Below are positions 25,388 to 34,551 of a stretch of 64,000 bases of DNA, in pieces (the first letter of the stretch is position 1; each line of letters opens with the position of its first letter). The notes under the pieces were generated by a model, which saw only the letters and a program-made list of their open reading frames with translations, did no database searches and had not been told where the DNA came from. Location of the stretch: positions 4,741,001 to 4,805,000 of the forward strand of contig NZ_CP068230.1 in the NCBI RefSeq assembly GCF_009183365.2, written 5' to 3'. Both the position numbers and the translations under genes were made by a program. Source of the stretch: Shewanella algae (lineage in GTDB: Bacteria > Pseudomonadota > Gammaproteobacteria > Enterobacterales > Shewanellaceae).

Positions 25388-26170
25388 TTAGCCCAGCAGA
25401 CCCATAACCAGACCAGTGTTCTGGTTGGCACGGGACAGTACGTTGGTACCGGCTTGAACCAGCAGTTGGTTCTTGGTCATGGCAGCTGATTCGTTGGCGA
25501 AGTCAGCGTCCATGATGCGACCGGCAGCAGCCTTGGTGTTTTCGGTCACGTTGGCCAGGTTAGAGGCAGTGTGGCCCAGACGGTTGATGTTGGCACCCAG
25601 AGTAGAACGGTTGGTACCGATTTCATCGATGAAGGTATTGATGGTATCTAGATCGTCAATCTTGGCTTTGGTTACATCAGGTTGGGTAGCCAGAGTCACT
25701 GTCATGGTTTCAGCCTTGCTGGCACCAATCTGCATGGCAACACCTGTACCCAGTTTGGTGAAAAGTTTTTCACCGGCATATTCAGTGCTGTCCTTGATAC
25801 GGGTAGCTTCAGCTGTCAGTGCATCAAATTCTGCGGCCAGAGCGGCTTTGTCATCGGCTGAGTTCACACCGTTGGCGTGTTGGGTTGCCAGCTCTTTCAT
25901 ACGGTTGGCGATAGAGCTCAGTTCACTCAGGGCACCGTCGGCTGTTTGCAGCATAGAGACGCCGTCAGAGATGTTACGGCTGGCAGTGCTCATACCAACA
26001 ACGTTGGCGTTCAGACGGTTGGCAATTTGCAAACCTGCGGCGTCATCATCGGCACCGTTGATGCGCAGACCGGTAGACAGGCGCTCCATGGCGGTAGACA
26101 ACAGGCCGTTGTTTTTGTTTACGGAGTTCTGGGCAACCAGAGAGGCATAGTTAGTATGTACAGACAACAT
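25388..26170 (-). CDS. lafA: Lateral flagellin LafA
   Basis: 260 residues, a short flagellin made of only the conserved D0/D1 helices: N-terminus LSVHTNYASLVAQNSVNKNN, LSTGLRINGADDDAAGLQIANR, and C-terminus SRANQNTGLVMGLLG. The variable surface domains D2/D3 are missing, as in lateral flagellins of Vibrio and Aeromonas. It is the single flagellin gene here, with its own terminator and a sigma28-like promoter, and is exported by the FliS-assisted apparatus. Confidence 0.95.
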   Translation of the reverse strand: MLSVHTNYASLVAQNSVNKNNGLLSTAMERLSTGLRINGADDDAAGLQIANRLNANVVGMSTASRNISDGVSMLQTADGALSELSSIANRMKELATQHANGVNSADDKAALAAEFDALTAEATRIKDSTEYAGEKLFTKLGTGVAMQIGASKAETMTVTLATQPDVTKAKIDDLDTINTFIDEIGTNRSTLGANINRLGHTASNLANVTENTKAAAGRIMDADFANESAAMTKNQLLVQAGTNVLSRANQNTGLVMGLLG

Positions 26171-26233
26171 GGTTTGTTTCTCCCGAAGAGTGTATTTGTG
26201 TCATTAACAACAAAGCGACCCGAAAAAACCAAA

Positions 26234-26260
26234 CTGAAAGCCTGATTGAAAAAAACTTTA
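26234..26260 (-). promoter_or_regulatory. Sigma28-like promoter candidate of lafA
   Basis: On the minus strand a perfect TAAAGTTT (26260-26253) is followed after 11 bases by GCTTTCAG (26241-26234). The -35 fits the FliA consensus exactly, the -10 only in part (consensus GCCGATAA). It lies about 65 bases before the lafA ATG. Confidence 0.45.
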
Positions 26261-26271
26261 AAAAGACCAAA

Positions 26272-27252
26272 TTATTTGAGCAGATCCTCGGCGTGACCTC
26301 GGCCGATGTTGGCCTGGGCCAGCAACGCCTCCAGTTGCGAGCCGAAGCAAGCATCCACAGGTGGCAGAGAAATTTCCCCCAGTTGCTGTGATAAATTGCT
26401 GGTGACTTGCTGTTTCTGTGCCTGCCAATCCTGACGCCAGTGTTCTATCCGCCGCGCAGTACGCTCCAGCTTGGCCCGGGTCTGACGCAACATCTCCGGG
26501 CTGTCGAAACGCCATTCTCTGGGATCGCGCCAGTCGAGCAGTTCTTCCAGCCTGATATTGTGCATCTCACCGGCCGGCAGGCGCATACCCTGGCCACTGA
26601 GACCGAGATTACCCTGCAGCTGTTGCCACAGTTGGTCATCGCATTCAAACACAGCCTCTCGGTTTTCGACATTGAGTGAGATACCCAAAGGCGCCAGCTG
26701 CTCGTTGATTAACTGTGCCAAACGGCTCGGGTCGGTATTGGCCGGCAGTTGCAACGACAGGCTCTGTGGCCCATCGACTCCCGGCAGCAGCAGTTGCAGG
26801 CTTTCTTCCCTGTGTTTGGGCTCCAACAGGGAAACCGCCCTAAGCCGAAAGCGCCGCCGCAAGGCTCTGCGTCTGGGATAGATGATGTTGAACATGGGAT
26901 CCCACAAGGGGTACTGCAGATAGCTGGGCTGCAACTGCTGCAACTGCTTTTGCAGCGACAACAGCCGCTCAAACTGTTCGGCAGAAGGCTTGATAAGCAG
27001 CAAGGGCCGCATCCTCTCAAGAACCCGCAGCACCTCTTCAAAACCTGCATCCACCAGCTGCATGGCACTGATGTTATGTTGCAGCCGGGTGGCCCGCTCC
27101 CAGCGCTCGAACGCCACTTGCCGATAAGGCAGCAGCTCGCGCCAACTCTCCTGAGCGCTGTTGACCACTGTCATATCGAGCAGGGGGGCACTCTGGCTGA
27201 TGGGTCTTATCTGCCCGGCCAGTTGCAGGGCATCGGTAACCGAATGGATCAT
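26272..27252 (-). CDS. lafW: LafW, putative hook-associated protein of lateral flagella
   Basis: 326 residues, mainly helical and rich in Arg, Gln and Leu, with coiled-coil-like stretches at both ends. No catalytic motif is seen. Its place between flgL and the flagellin gene is where Aeromonas and Vibrio lateral clusters carry lafW, annotated there as a hook-associated or structural protein. The assignment rests mostly on position; the sequence alone would be hypothetical. It starts 49 bases after flgL, so it probably shares the flg transcript. Confidence 0.65.
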   Translation of the reverse strand: MIHSVTDALQLAGQIRPISQSAPLLDMTVVNSAQESWRELLPYRQVAFERWERATRLQHNISAMQLVDAGFEEVLRVLERMRPLLLIKPSAEQFERLLSLQKQLQQLQPSYLQYPLWDPMFNIIYPRRRALRRRFRLRAVSLLEPKHREESLQLLLPGVDGPQSLSLQLPANTDPSRLAQLINEQLAPLGISLNVENREAVFECDDQLWQQLQGNLGLSGQGMRLPAGEMHNIRLEELLDWRDPREWRFDSPEMLRQTRAKLERTARRIEHWRQDWQAQKQQVTSNLSQQLGEISLPPVDACFGSQLEALLAQANIGRGHAEDLLK

Positions 27253-27301
27253 GGCACCCTATGACAGTCTTGGAACAAGTTAGGCGTCTCCCCAATCCTG
27301 A

Positions 27302-28219
27302 TTAAAGCTGGTTGAACAGCGTCAGTTGGCTGATTTTGACAAAACTCTGCTGCGACACCCGCAAGGCTGTCAGCTTCATCTGAAACTCTGAGGTTGCCGC
27401 CGGATAGTCCAGCGCCTCGGTTTCACCTATCACTTCCTTGGTGAACAGTGCCATCTCCTGATGACTGCTCTTGCCAAGACTCAGGCGGTTCTGTTTGCCA
27501 CCTATGTCTGTAATCGCCGCGCCTATACTGGAGAGGGTATCATCCAGAGACTGCATCATGGCGCCTGCCACGGCTTCAAAGTCGGCATCACCGGGAGCCT
27601 TGGCCGGATCCCGCAGCACTTCGACATACTCGGCGGCTTGATTGAGCAGATCCTGGCTACCGTTACCGAACCAGAACTCCTGCGCCGTGACATTGGCATC
27701 GACCCAGGAGTCGGCAGCTATCTGCACCTGACGATGCTGGGCATCCCCTTGAAACTGATAGCGGCCACTGCTGTCCAGTGCTACCGCCGGAGTACGGCTA
27801 AGGTTGCCGGAAAACAGATAGTTGCCGTCGGCATCCCTGGCGTTGAGGATATCGACACAGGTGTCCATCAGGGCCGATAGTTCATCGGCATAACCCTGTT
27901 GGTCGGCGGCCGACAGTTGACCACTGTTGGCGGAAATGACAATTTCCCGCATCCGGGTCTGCGCCTGCACCAGGCTATCGAGATAAGTTTCCACCCGTCC
28001 GAGACTGGTCGACAGGCTGTCGATATTGCTTATGTACTGTGAAGTCTTGGCCAGGTCCCGCTCGCAGTTGAGCACTTTTACCTTGCCTATGGGGTCATCG
28101 GAAGGACGCAGCAAGGCCTTGCCACTGGACAGCTGTTGATCCAGTTGCCCCAGTTGACTCAGTGTCTGTTGCATTGAGTGCAAGTTGGCACTGTACATAT
28201 TAAACATGGCTACCCGCAT
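27302..28219 (-). CDS. flgL: Lateral hook-filament junction protein FlgL (HAP3)
   Basis: 305 residues with flagellin-like ends: LGQLDQQLSSGKALLRPSDDPIGKVKVLNCERDL near the N-terminus is the FlgL signature, and the C-terminus forms the paired helix (AATSEFQMKLTALRVSQQSF). It joins hook to filament together with FlgK, ten bases upstream. Last of the flgBCDEFGHIJKL block before lafW. Confidence 0.94.
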   Translation of the reverse strand: MRVAMFNMYSANLHSMQQTLSQLGQLDQQLSSGKALLRPSDDPIGKVKVLNCERDLAKTSQYISNIDSLSTSLGRVETYLDSLVQAQTRMREIVISANSGQLSAADQQGYADELSALMDTCVDILNARDADGNYLFSGNLSRTPAVALDSSGRYQFQGDAQHRQVQIAADSWVDANVTAQEFWFGNGSQDLLNQAAEYVEVLRDPAKAPGDADFEAVAGAMMQSLDDTLSSIGAAITDIGGKQNRLSLGKSSHQEMALFTKEVIGETEALDYPAATSEFQMKLTALRVSQQSFVKISQLTLFNQL

Positions 28220-28229
28220 TCAGGACTCC

Positions 28230-29600
28230 TTAAATACTGTCCAGCAGGGACTGGAACAGCCTATCGGCCGTGGCTATCACCCTGGCATTGGCCTGGTATG
28301 ACTGTTGATAAACGATCAGGTTGACCCCTTCCTCGTCCAAATTGATGCCACTGGTGCTGGCCCATTGGCTCTGTGCTTCTTTCTGTAGTGCCAGCGCTGT
28401 CTTGTTCTCTTGCTGCGCTTGCCGGGAAATACTGCCCAGCTCACCCACCTTACTGGCATAGGCATTGCCCAGGGTGGCTCGACTGCCCATGGAGGCAAAG
28501 TCCAGCTCCTGATTGGCCAAGGCCACAAAGGCCTTGAGATTGCTGTTATCCCCCGGAGTACCATCCAGGCCGAAGGCCAGATCGCCGGAGTTCAGGCCCT
28601 GATTGAGCCGCAGACTGCCTGCCGGGTTGGAAGCATCCAAGTGCCAAATGGCTTGAGTCGCCTTATTGCCGGCCAGATCTGTGCCTTTAGCCTGAATGTC
28701 ATTCATCTGTTGTGCCAACTGGGTTGCCAGTTCATCCAGGAAAGCCCGACTCTGTTTCAGGTTGGTATCCCGGTAGTTAAGTAGAGCCCCCAGCTGACCA
28801 CCCGTCTCCTGCAACTTAAACTGAGACTGGCCAAAACTGAGCTCTAAATTGATTTGCTTGGGATTTGCCGGATCTGTCACGCCCTTGAGTGTTGCCGGAA
28901 CAATACCACTCAGCAGCGGCTGCCCCTGAGAGAGCGAGATATTGGCCAGGCCCTTGTCATCCATCACTACCCGGATATCCATGAGTGAAGATAATTCAGC
29001 TATTGCGGCATCCCGGTTATCCAATAGCGAGGCCGAAGGCACTTTGGCAGCCCCGTCGGCGGCGATATCTTCATTCAAGCGAGCTATCTTCTCCAGCAGA
29101 GTATTGATCTCTTTGATGCTGGCCTGGGTCTGGCCGACGATTTGTTGCTCTTGACTGTCCAGCCCTGAGGCTATCGAGTTGAAACGCTGCGCCACGCCGT
29201 TGGCTTCATTGAGCACCGCCTGTCTGAGCGCCGGGTCATTGGGCTTTTCCATGGCCGCATTCATGGCGGCAAACAGATGATCCAAACCGGTAGAAAGGTT
29301 GTTGCTGTCGGCGGCCATCAGCTGTTCCAGCTGGCCGGCATAGCTCTGTTTAACACCGGCGAAGCCCACATCACTGCCGGTACGCCACAATTGCATCACC
29401 TGATACTGATCCGAAATCCGCCGCACCCCATCAACACTGACGCCATTACCGGCGCCATAGGCGCCACCACCGACTGAGCTGAGCAACACCTGCTGGCGGG
29501 AATAGCCAGGCACCATGGCGTTGCTGGTGTTGTTGGACATGACTTGTAAGGCCGCCATGCTGGCATTCAGCCCGGACATGGCGTTATTGAGCAGATTCAT
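28230..29600 (-). CDS. flgK: Lateral hook-filament junction protein FlgK (HAP1)
   Basis: 456 residues. The N-terminus has the rod/hook-type motif (MNLLNNAMSGLNASMAALQV, MSNNTSNAMVPGYSRQQ) and the C-terminus the matching GINLDEEGVNLIVYQQSYQANARVIAT. It forms the first junction ring on the hook. It is shorter than primary FlgK proteins (about 550-630), which is usual for lateral systems. The start overlaps flgJ by four bases. Confidence 0.95.
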   Translation of the reverse strand: MNLLNNAMSGLNASMAALQVMSNNTSNAMVPGYSRQQVLLSSVGGGAYGAGNGVSVDGVRRISDQYQVMQLWRTGSDVGFAGVKQSYAGQLEQLMAADSNNLSTGLDHLFAAMNAAMEKPNDPALRQAVLNEANGVAQRFNSIASGLDSQEQQIVGQTQASIKEINTLLEKIARLNEDIAADGAAKVPSASLLDNRDAAIAELSSLMDIRVVMDDKGLANISLSQGQPLLSGIVPATLKGVTDPANPKQINLELSFGQSQFKLQETGGQLGALLNYRDTNLKQSRAFLDELATQLAQQMNDIQAKGTDLAGNKATQAIWHLDASNPAGSLRLNQGLNSGDLAFGLDGTPGDNSNLKAFVALANQELDFASMGSRATLGNAYASKVGELGSISRQAQQENKTALALQKEAQSQWASTSGINLDEEGVNLIVYQQSYQANARVIATADRLFQSLLDSI

Positions 29601-29995
29601 TCAGTCTCCTTGTGTACTGGCGGAACCAGGAGTGCAGGTTGCATTGCCATGGTCGTCTTCTCAGAAGAAGCGACCGGTTCGGCACTAAACTGAAGTTTTG
29701 CCCCCAATTGTCGACTCATAACATCCGCAAGCCCGGTCGATTGCATCTGCGACAACCTCAGTGCCAGCTCGGAATCATACCAATCCCGATACAGGCCATC
29801 GTTGCTGGATGACAGCAGATTCTCTTCATCGGCAATGGCATCGCTGGCGGTACGCATCTGTTTCAGCACAGTCTGCAAAAACATGGCTTCAAACTGCTGG
29901 CTGACCTGCTTCAGGGCGCCCTTTTCGCCATGCGCCTTAATCAGCTCGCCCGAATCGAGCCGCCCCAGCAGCCCCGGAGTTTGGGTTACTTTCAT
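29597..29995 (-). CDS. flgJ: FlgJ-type rod-assembly protein lacking the muramidase domain
   Basis: 132 residues, covering only the rod-binding domain (QVSQQFEAMFLQTVLKQMRTASDAI; LYRDWYDSELALRLSQ). The C-terminal peptidoglycan hydrolase domain of full-length FlgJ (about 310 residues) is absent, as in other lateral systems. A separate lytic enzyme must open the wall for the rod; none is seen inside the cluster. It abuts flgI (shared base) and flgK. Confidence 0.9.
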   Translation of the reverse strand: MKVTQTPGLLGRLDSGELIKAHGEKGALKQVSQQFEAMFLQTVLKQMRTASDAIADEENLLSSSNDGLYRDWYDSELALRLSQMQSTGLADVMSRQLGAKLQFSAEPVASSEKTTMAMQPALLVPPVHKETE

Positions 29996-31122
29996 CAGAT
30001 CACCACCAGATCAGCTTCCAGGGCACCGGCTTCTTCCAGTGCCTGCAAGATAGCCATCAGATCCATGGGAGAGGCTCCCATGCTATTGACGGCACGTACG
30101 ATATCATTCAAAGAGCTACCCTCTGGCCAGACAAACATACGTCCGTCTTCCTGTTGAATATCCACATCCGAGTCATTGGTCACCACGGTCTGACCGGCGG
30201 CATCGCCAAAAATCCCCGGATTGGGCTGGCTCACCTGCTGCTTCTCTGTAATGGTCACTGTCAGGTTGCCGTGGCTGACGGCGGCCTTGCGCACCACCAC
30301 ATCACCGCCCATCACCACGGTCCCTGTGCGGGCGTTGAACACCACCTTGGGAGGAATGCGGCCGGGCTCGACCATGATGTCTTCCAGCATAGACATAAAC
30401 ATTACCCGCTCCCGCTCGGATTGCGGCGCCCTGACGCTCACCCGAGCATGGCTCTCGGCCTTGGCGACATCCGGGCCAAACACGGCGTTGATCGCCTTCT
30501 CAATATTGCGGGCACTGCGAAAGCCAGCCTGCTTGAGGTTGAGTATCACCTGCGGATTACTGGCAAAAGAGCTGGGAATGACAGCCTCGAGCAAGGCGCC
30601 CCCCGGAATACTGCCGACAGTGGGCACATTGATGGTCATGGAGGTGCCGTTGCGGCCCTGGGCCGACACGCCGCCCACCACCAGATTCCCTTGGGCGACG
30701 GCATAGATTTCACCGTCGACCGCCCGCAAAGGCGTCATCAACAGAGTGCCGCCCCTGAGGCTCTTGGCATCCCCTATGGAGGAGACGGTCACATCCAGAG
30801 TCTGCCCCGGGCTTGCCAGCGCCGCCACATTGGCAACCACGGCCACGGCGGCAACGTTTTTCAGCTTGGGATCCATGCTGCCATCAATCTGCACCCCAAA
30901 CTGTTTCAGCATGTTCACCACCGACTGGCCGGTAAACTTCACCTGGTTCTTGTCACCTGTACCGTCGAGACCCACCACCAGGCCATAGCCCACCAGTTGG
31001 TTTTCGCGGATCCCCTGCACATCTACCATATCCAGCAGATGGCGACTCTTCTCGGCCAACACCTGGCCCGGCATGGTAAGCCCCAGCAACAGCAGAGCTA
31101 AAAGCAGTCTTGTCATCTTCAT
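29995..31122 (-). CDS. flgI: Lateral flagellar P-ring protein FlgI
   Basis: 375 residues: signal peptide (LLLALLLLGLTMPGQVLA), then the strongly conserved FlgI body (DMVDVQGIRENQLVGYGLVV, LDGTGDK, FTGQSVVNMLKQFG) and C-terminus LNDIVRAVNSMGASPMDLMAILQAL. It is exported to the periplasm by Sec and forms the bushing around the rod in peptidoglycan. It starts five bases after flgH. Confidence 0.97.
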   Translation of the reverse strand: MKMTRLLLALLLLGLTMPGQVLAEKSRHLLDMVDVQGIRENQLVGYGLVVGLDGTGDKNQVKFTGQSVVNMLKQFGVQIDGSMDPKLKNVAAVAVVANVAALASPGQTLDVTVSSIGDAKSLRGGTLLMTPLRAVDGEIYAVAQGNLVVGGVSAQGRNGTSMTINVPTVGSIPGGALLEAVIPSSFASNPQVILNLKQAGFRSARNIEKAINAVFGPDVAKAESHARVSVRAPQSERERVMFMSMLEDIMVEPGRIPPKVVFNARTGTVVMGGDVVVRKAAVSHGNLTVTITEKQQVSQPNPGIFGDAAGQTVVTNDSDVDIQQEDGRMFVWPEGSSLNDIVRAVNSMGASPMDLMAILQALEEAGALEADLVVI

Positions 31123-31127
31123 TCCTG

Positions 31128-31799
31128 TTACATAGGGAACCAGGGGCTGTTGAAGTAGCGAGCCGCCCAGCCCATGGCATTGCTGTCGGCAATGGCGCCC
31201 TGGCCACCGTAGATAATGCGGGCATCGGCAATCCGCTGCGATGAGATGGTGTTCTGGTTGTCTATGTCGTCGGAGCGGATAAGCCCGATCAGACGCAGAT
31301 ACTCATCCCCCTGACTGAGGCGAAGCCATTTCTCACCGCGGATCAGCAGCACGCCGTTGGGCATCACCTTGGCCACTGTCACTGTAATGGCGCCGGAAAG
31401 CTGGTTCTGCTGAGTCGTGGCGCCGCTGCCATTGAAGCCACGACCAAACTTGCCCTCACCATTGGCGCTGAAACTACTGTCATCCACCCCGCCCTGAACG
31501 CCAAAGTTCAGATCCTGAGACTTATTGGTCTGGGTATTGGCCTTCTTGCTGGAGTAGGTTTTCTCATCCAGGGAGACTGTGAGTATGTCTCCCTCGCGAA
31601 AGGCCCGCTTATCCTTGAACAGGGTCAGCATAAAACCGGGGCGATACAGGCTGCCGTCTTTGGCTTCCGGCAAGGAGTAGTCCACCTCAGGCGGCGCCCA
31701 TTCTTTGTTGCCCGGCTGCTGTTCTGCGTCGGGGAAGTGGGAGATACAGCCGCTGAGCGACAGCATCAGCAGCGCCAACAAGAGTCTCATGGTCTTCAT
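31128..31799 (-). CDS. flgH: Lateral flagellar L-ring lipoprotein FlgH
   Basis: 223 residues with a lipoprotein signal (LSLSGC, Cys 18) and the FlgH body: GSLYRPG, LFKDKRAFREGDILTVSLDEKTYSSKKA and the late LRLIGLIRSDDIDNQNTISSQRIADARIIYGG. It forms the outer-membrane ring of the basal body. It overlaps flgG by four bases. Confidence 0.97.
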   Translation of the reverse strand: MKTMRLLLALLMLSLSGCISHFPDAEQQPGNKEWAPPEVDYSLPEAKDGSLYRPGFMLTLFKDKRAFREGDILTVSLDEKTYSSKKANTQTNKSQDLNFGVQGGVDDSSFSANGEGKFGRGFNGSGATTQQNQLSGAITVTVAKVMPNGVLLIRGEKWLRLSQGDEYLRLIGLIRSDDIDNQNTISSQRIADARIIYGGQGAIADSNAMGWAARYFNSPWFPM

Positions 31800-32581
31800 A
31801 CCGATTGGTTCAGGAACTTGAGCATATCGTCGGTGGCTGAGACCACCTTGGCGTTCATCTCGTAGGCTCTCTGGGTCGAGATCATCTCTACCATCTCTTC
31901 GACCACATTGACGTTGGCCCCTTCGAGCGCCCCCTGGCGTAAACTGCCCAACGCTTCCTCGCCGGGAACTCCTTCTATCGGCACACCGGAAGACGCGGTT
32001 TCGTGGTACAGGTTATTGCCTCGGGACTCGAGCCCGGCCGGGTTGGCAAAGTGCGCCAGGGTGATCTGTCCCAGCTCCATCGCCTCTGCCTGACCCGCCA
32101 CTTTGGCACTCACCACACCGTTTTCGGCTATAGTGATCCCGGTGGCGGTTTCGGGGATCTGGATGTTGGGCACCAAGGGCAGCCCTTGGGAGGTCACCAT
32201 AATGCCGTCGCTGTTACGATAAAACTGGCCGTCACGGCTGTATGCCACTTCGCCATTGGCTTCTTCAATCTGGAAAAACCCCTGGCCCTCAATAGCGATG
32301 TCCAGTTGCTGATTGGTAGTGAGTATGTCGCCTGTGGTGAACACCTTCTGGGTGCTGGCCACTCGGGCGCCCGTGCCCAATTGCAGCCCTGATGGCAACT
32401 CATTGAGCTCGTCTACTTGGCCACCTGGTTGGCGCTGTACCTGATAGAAGAGATCGTTGAAACCGACTCTATCGCGCTTGAAACCTGTGGTATTAACGTT
32501 GGCCAGGTTGTTGGCGATGGTCGTCATCTTCACATCCTGAGCAGTCAATCCTGTCTTACTCACCCATAATGCCGATTGCAT
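31796..32581 (-). CDS. flgG: Lateral flagellar distal rod protein FlgG
   Basis: 261 residues. Family ends are intact: MQSALWVSKTGLTAQDVKMT, NNLANVNTTGFKRDRVGF, and C-terminal NVVEEMVEMISTQRAYEMNAKVV. It forms the outer part of the drive shaft and is exported by the flagellar type III apparatus. It follows flgF after 17 bases. Confidence 0.97.
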   Translation of the reverse strand: MQSALWVSKTGLTAQDVKMTTIANNLANVNTTGFKRDRVGFNDLFYQVQRQPGGQVDELNELPSGLQLGTGARVASTQKVFTTGDILTTNQQLDIAIEGQGFFQIEEANGEVAYSRDGQFYRNSDGIMVTSQGLPLVPNIQIPETATGITIAENGVVSAKVAGQAEAMELGQITLAHFANPAGLESRGNNLYHETASSGVPIEGVPGEEALGSLRQGALEGANVNVVEEMVEMISTQRAYEMNAKVVSATDDMLKFLNQSV

Positions 32582-32598
32582 TTAGACTCTCCTCAATA

Positions 32599-33330
32599 TT
32601 AGGCGTCACGCAGCAGGCGATTACCCGCCTCAGCCAACTTCTCTGCGCTTTTCATTAACTTAATTTGCACTTCAAACTGACGTCCCAGATCCATGGAGGC
32701 TAGCAACTCACCAACGGCATCGACATTGCTGCTCTCCAGCGCGCCGGAAGCCAGCCGCACTTGCTCGGACACCTGGGCCTCGCCGTTGTTGGCATACAGC
32801 AAACCATCGGCGCCCTTGTGCAGCTGATTCTGGGCAGCGTTCACCAGCTTGAGCTGGGCAACCTCTTCAATCAGCCCACCCTGTTCGGCCACTATCGACA
32901 GGCGGCCGTCTTCACTGACAATCAGCTCGCGATACTGAGGCAGCACCAAAGGCCCATTGGCGCCCATCAAGGGGAACCCCGCCACTGTCAGTTCACCGTT
33001 GGCACCTTCGCTGATGGCGCCGTTACGGGTATAGGCTTCGCCCTGAGGTGTTTGCACTGTGAAATAGCCATCGCCCTTAATCGCCATATCGAGCCGGCGC
33101 CCAGTGCTGACTATCTCTCCATGGCGACTGTTGAAACCGACATTCTGGGTCTGCGGCAAGATCCGCGAAGCAAAGCTTCCCTGGGTCTCAGGCACAGGAA
33201 CCGCAGCAACCCGCTCCAGATCGGCACGAAAGCCCTGGGTATCGGCATTGGCCAGGTTGTTGGCCCGAATCGCCTGGGACTGCAGAATGCGGCTGGCACC
33301 CTGGGCCGCGGTATAAATCATCTTATCCAT
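32599..33330 (-). CDS. flgF: Lateral flagellar proximal rod protein FlgF
   Basis: 243 residues with the rod motif RANNLANADTQGFRADLE near the N-terminus, GDGYFTVQTPQGEAYTRNG in the middle and a C-terminal helix ESSNVDAVGELLASMDLGR. The AYTRNG core distinguishes it from FlgG only together with position. It is a proximal rod component. Confidence 0.95.
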   Translation of the reverse strand: MDKMIYTAAQGASRILQSQAIRANNLANADTQGFRADLERVAAVPVPETQGSFASRILPQTQNVGFNSRHGEIVSTGRRLDMAIKGDGYFTVQTPQGEAYTRNGAISEGANGELTVAGFPLMGANGPLVLPQYRELIVSEDGRLSIVAEQGGLIEEVAQLKLVNAAQNQLHKGADGLLYANNGEAQVSEQVRLASGALESSNVDAVGELLASMDLGRQFEVQIKLMKSAEKLAEAGNRLLRDA

Positions 33331-33340
33331 GAGTCATCCG

Positions 33341-34540
33341 TCAGATGGCGTTCAGCAGCGCCTGCTGCATGGTCGAGTTGGTGTCCAGTACCTTGGCATT
33401 GGACTGATAGTTACGCTGCGCCGTCATCAGGCTCACCATCTCGGCCGTGGTATCTACGTTGGAACCCTCAAGATAGGCGCCCTTCAGGCTGCCCAGAGTA
33501 CCGCTGCCAGGCGCGCCGACTGTGGCCTGTCCTGCTGAGGCAGAGGCCTGCCAGGCGTTGTTGCTCACAGGCGTCAAACCGTTGGGATTGTTGAAATCGG
33601 CCAGCACCACCTGGCCCTGCAGCAACTCCTGACCATTGGTGTAGGTACCAAAGAGCATCCCGCTGTCATCCAGGCGTATCTTGTTGAATTCACCGGCGGC
33701 ATAACCATCCTGACTCAGGCTGGAGTTGTTATAGTCATTGGCATATTGAGTGAACCCTTCATAGTTCACCGCCAGGCTGACATCCTCGGCACCGGCCTTG
33801 GCGGGCAGAGTCAGGCTCAGCTTGTCGCCGCCGCTCAGGCTGCCCTTCTTGTCAAACTGCAGGTTGTGGCCGTCTTTGGGTTCGAGAACGGCCGAGTCCA
33901 GCACGAAGTAGACTTTCCATTCATTGTCGCCTGTCTTGGCGTAGTACTGGGTCAGGGATCTCTGGTTGCCGAGTGAGTCGAACACACTGACAGTACCCGA
34001 GGAGTGATAACTCGCCGGGTCTGTGGGCGAAAATGGCGTCGTTGCAGGATCTATGGCTTCCATACGCGCATCCAGGTTGGACACCTGATTGACCAGAGTC
34101 GACGCCTTGGCCGGCAGAGAACCTGTCTTGATCTGCAAGTCACCCATGGTGCCTGTTTGCAGCACGCCATCGGCCGTGGCCGGATAGCCCTGCAGACGGT
34201 TGCCGACAGGATCTGTGATAAAGCCCAGTGCATCCTGGCCGAAAATCCCGGCGCGGGCATAAAGATTGGAGCCATCGGTGCCACGCAACATAAAGAAGCC
34301 ACTGCCCTGGATCCCCATATCCAGCTCACGGCCTGTGTAGGTCAGCGTGCCCTCACGGGAGAAGTTCTGGCTGGTATTCATCACATTGACACCGGCACCC
34401 ATGCCACTGTTGTAGATGGCGGCAAACTCGCTGCGGCCACCACGGAAGCCCCAGGTAGAGGCGTTAGCAATGTTGTTACTTATGGTGTTGAGGTCCTGAC
34501 TGGTGGCCTGTAATCCACTTAGCGCAATATTGAAAGACAT
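33341..34540 (-). CDS. flgE: Lateral flagellar hook protein FlgE
   Basis: 399 residues: MSFNIALSGLQATSQDLNTI and NNIANASTWGFRGGRSEF at the start, a hook-type mid domain (DSLGNQRSLTQYYAKTGDNEWKVY) and the C-terminal NVDTTAEMVSLMTAQRNYQSNAKVL. It polymerises into the hook; its length is checked by LafE and its start needs the FlgD cap encoded just upstream. Confidence 0.97.
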   Translation of the reverse strand: MSFNIALSGLQATSQDLNTISNNIANASTWGFRGGRSEFAAIYNSGMGAGVNVMNTSQNFSREGTLTYTGRELDMGIQGSGFFMLRGTDGSNLYARAGIFGQDALGFITDPVGNRLQGYPATADGVLQTGTMGDLQIKTGSLPAKASTLVNQVSNLDARMEAIDPATTPFSPTDPASYHSSGTVSVFDSLGNQRSLTQYYAKTGDNEWKVYFVLDSAVLEPKDGHNLQFDKKGSLSGGDKLSLTLPAKAGAEDVSLAVNYEGFTQYANDYNNSSLSQDGYAAGEFNKIRLDDSGMLFGTYTNGQELLQGQVVLADFNNPNGLTPVSNNAWQASASAGQATVGAPGSGTLGSLKGAYLEGSNVDTTAEMVSLMTAQRNYQSNAKVLDTNSTMQQALLNAI

Positions 34541-34551
34541 CTTGTCTCCTG

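Noticed and set aside
30154..31101. Plus-strand reading frame of 315 codons over flgI
   Set aside because: It is the antisense shadow of a fully conserved flgI; His-rich composition is a side effect of the opposite frame.
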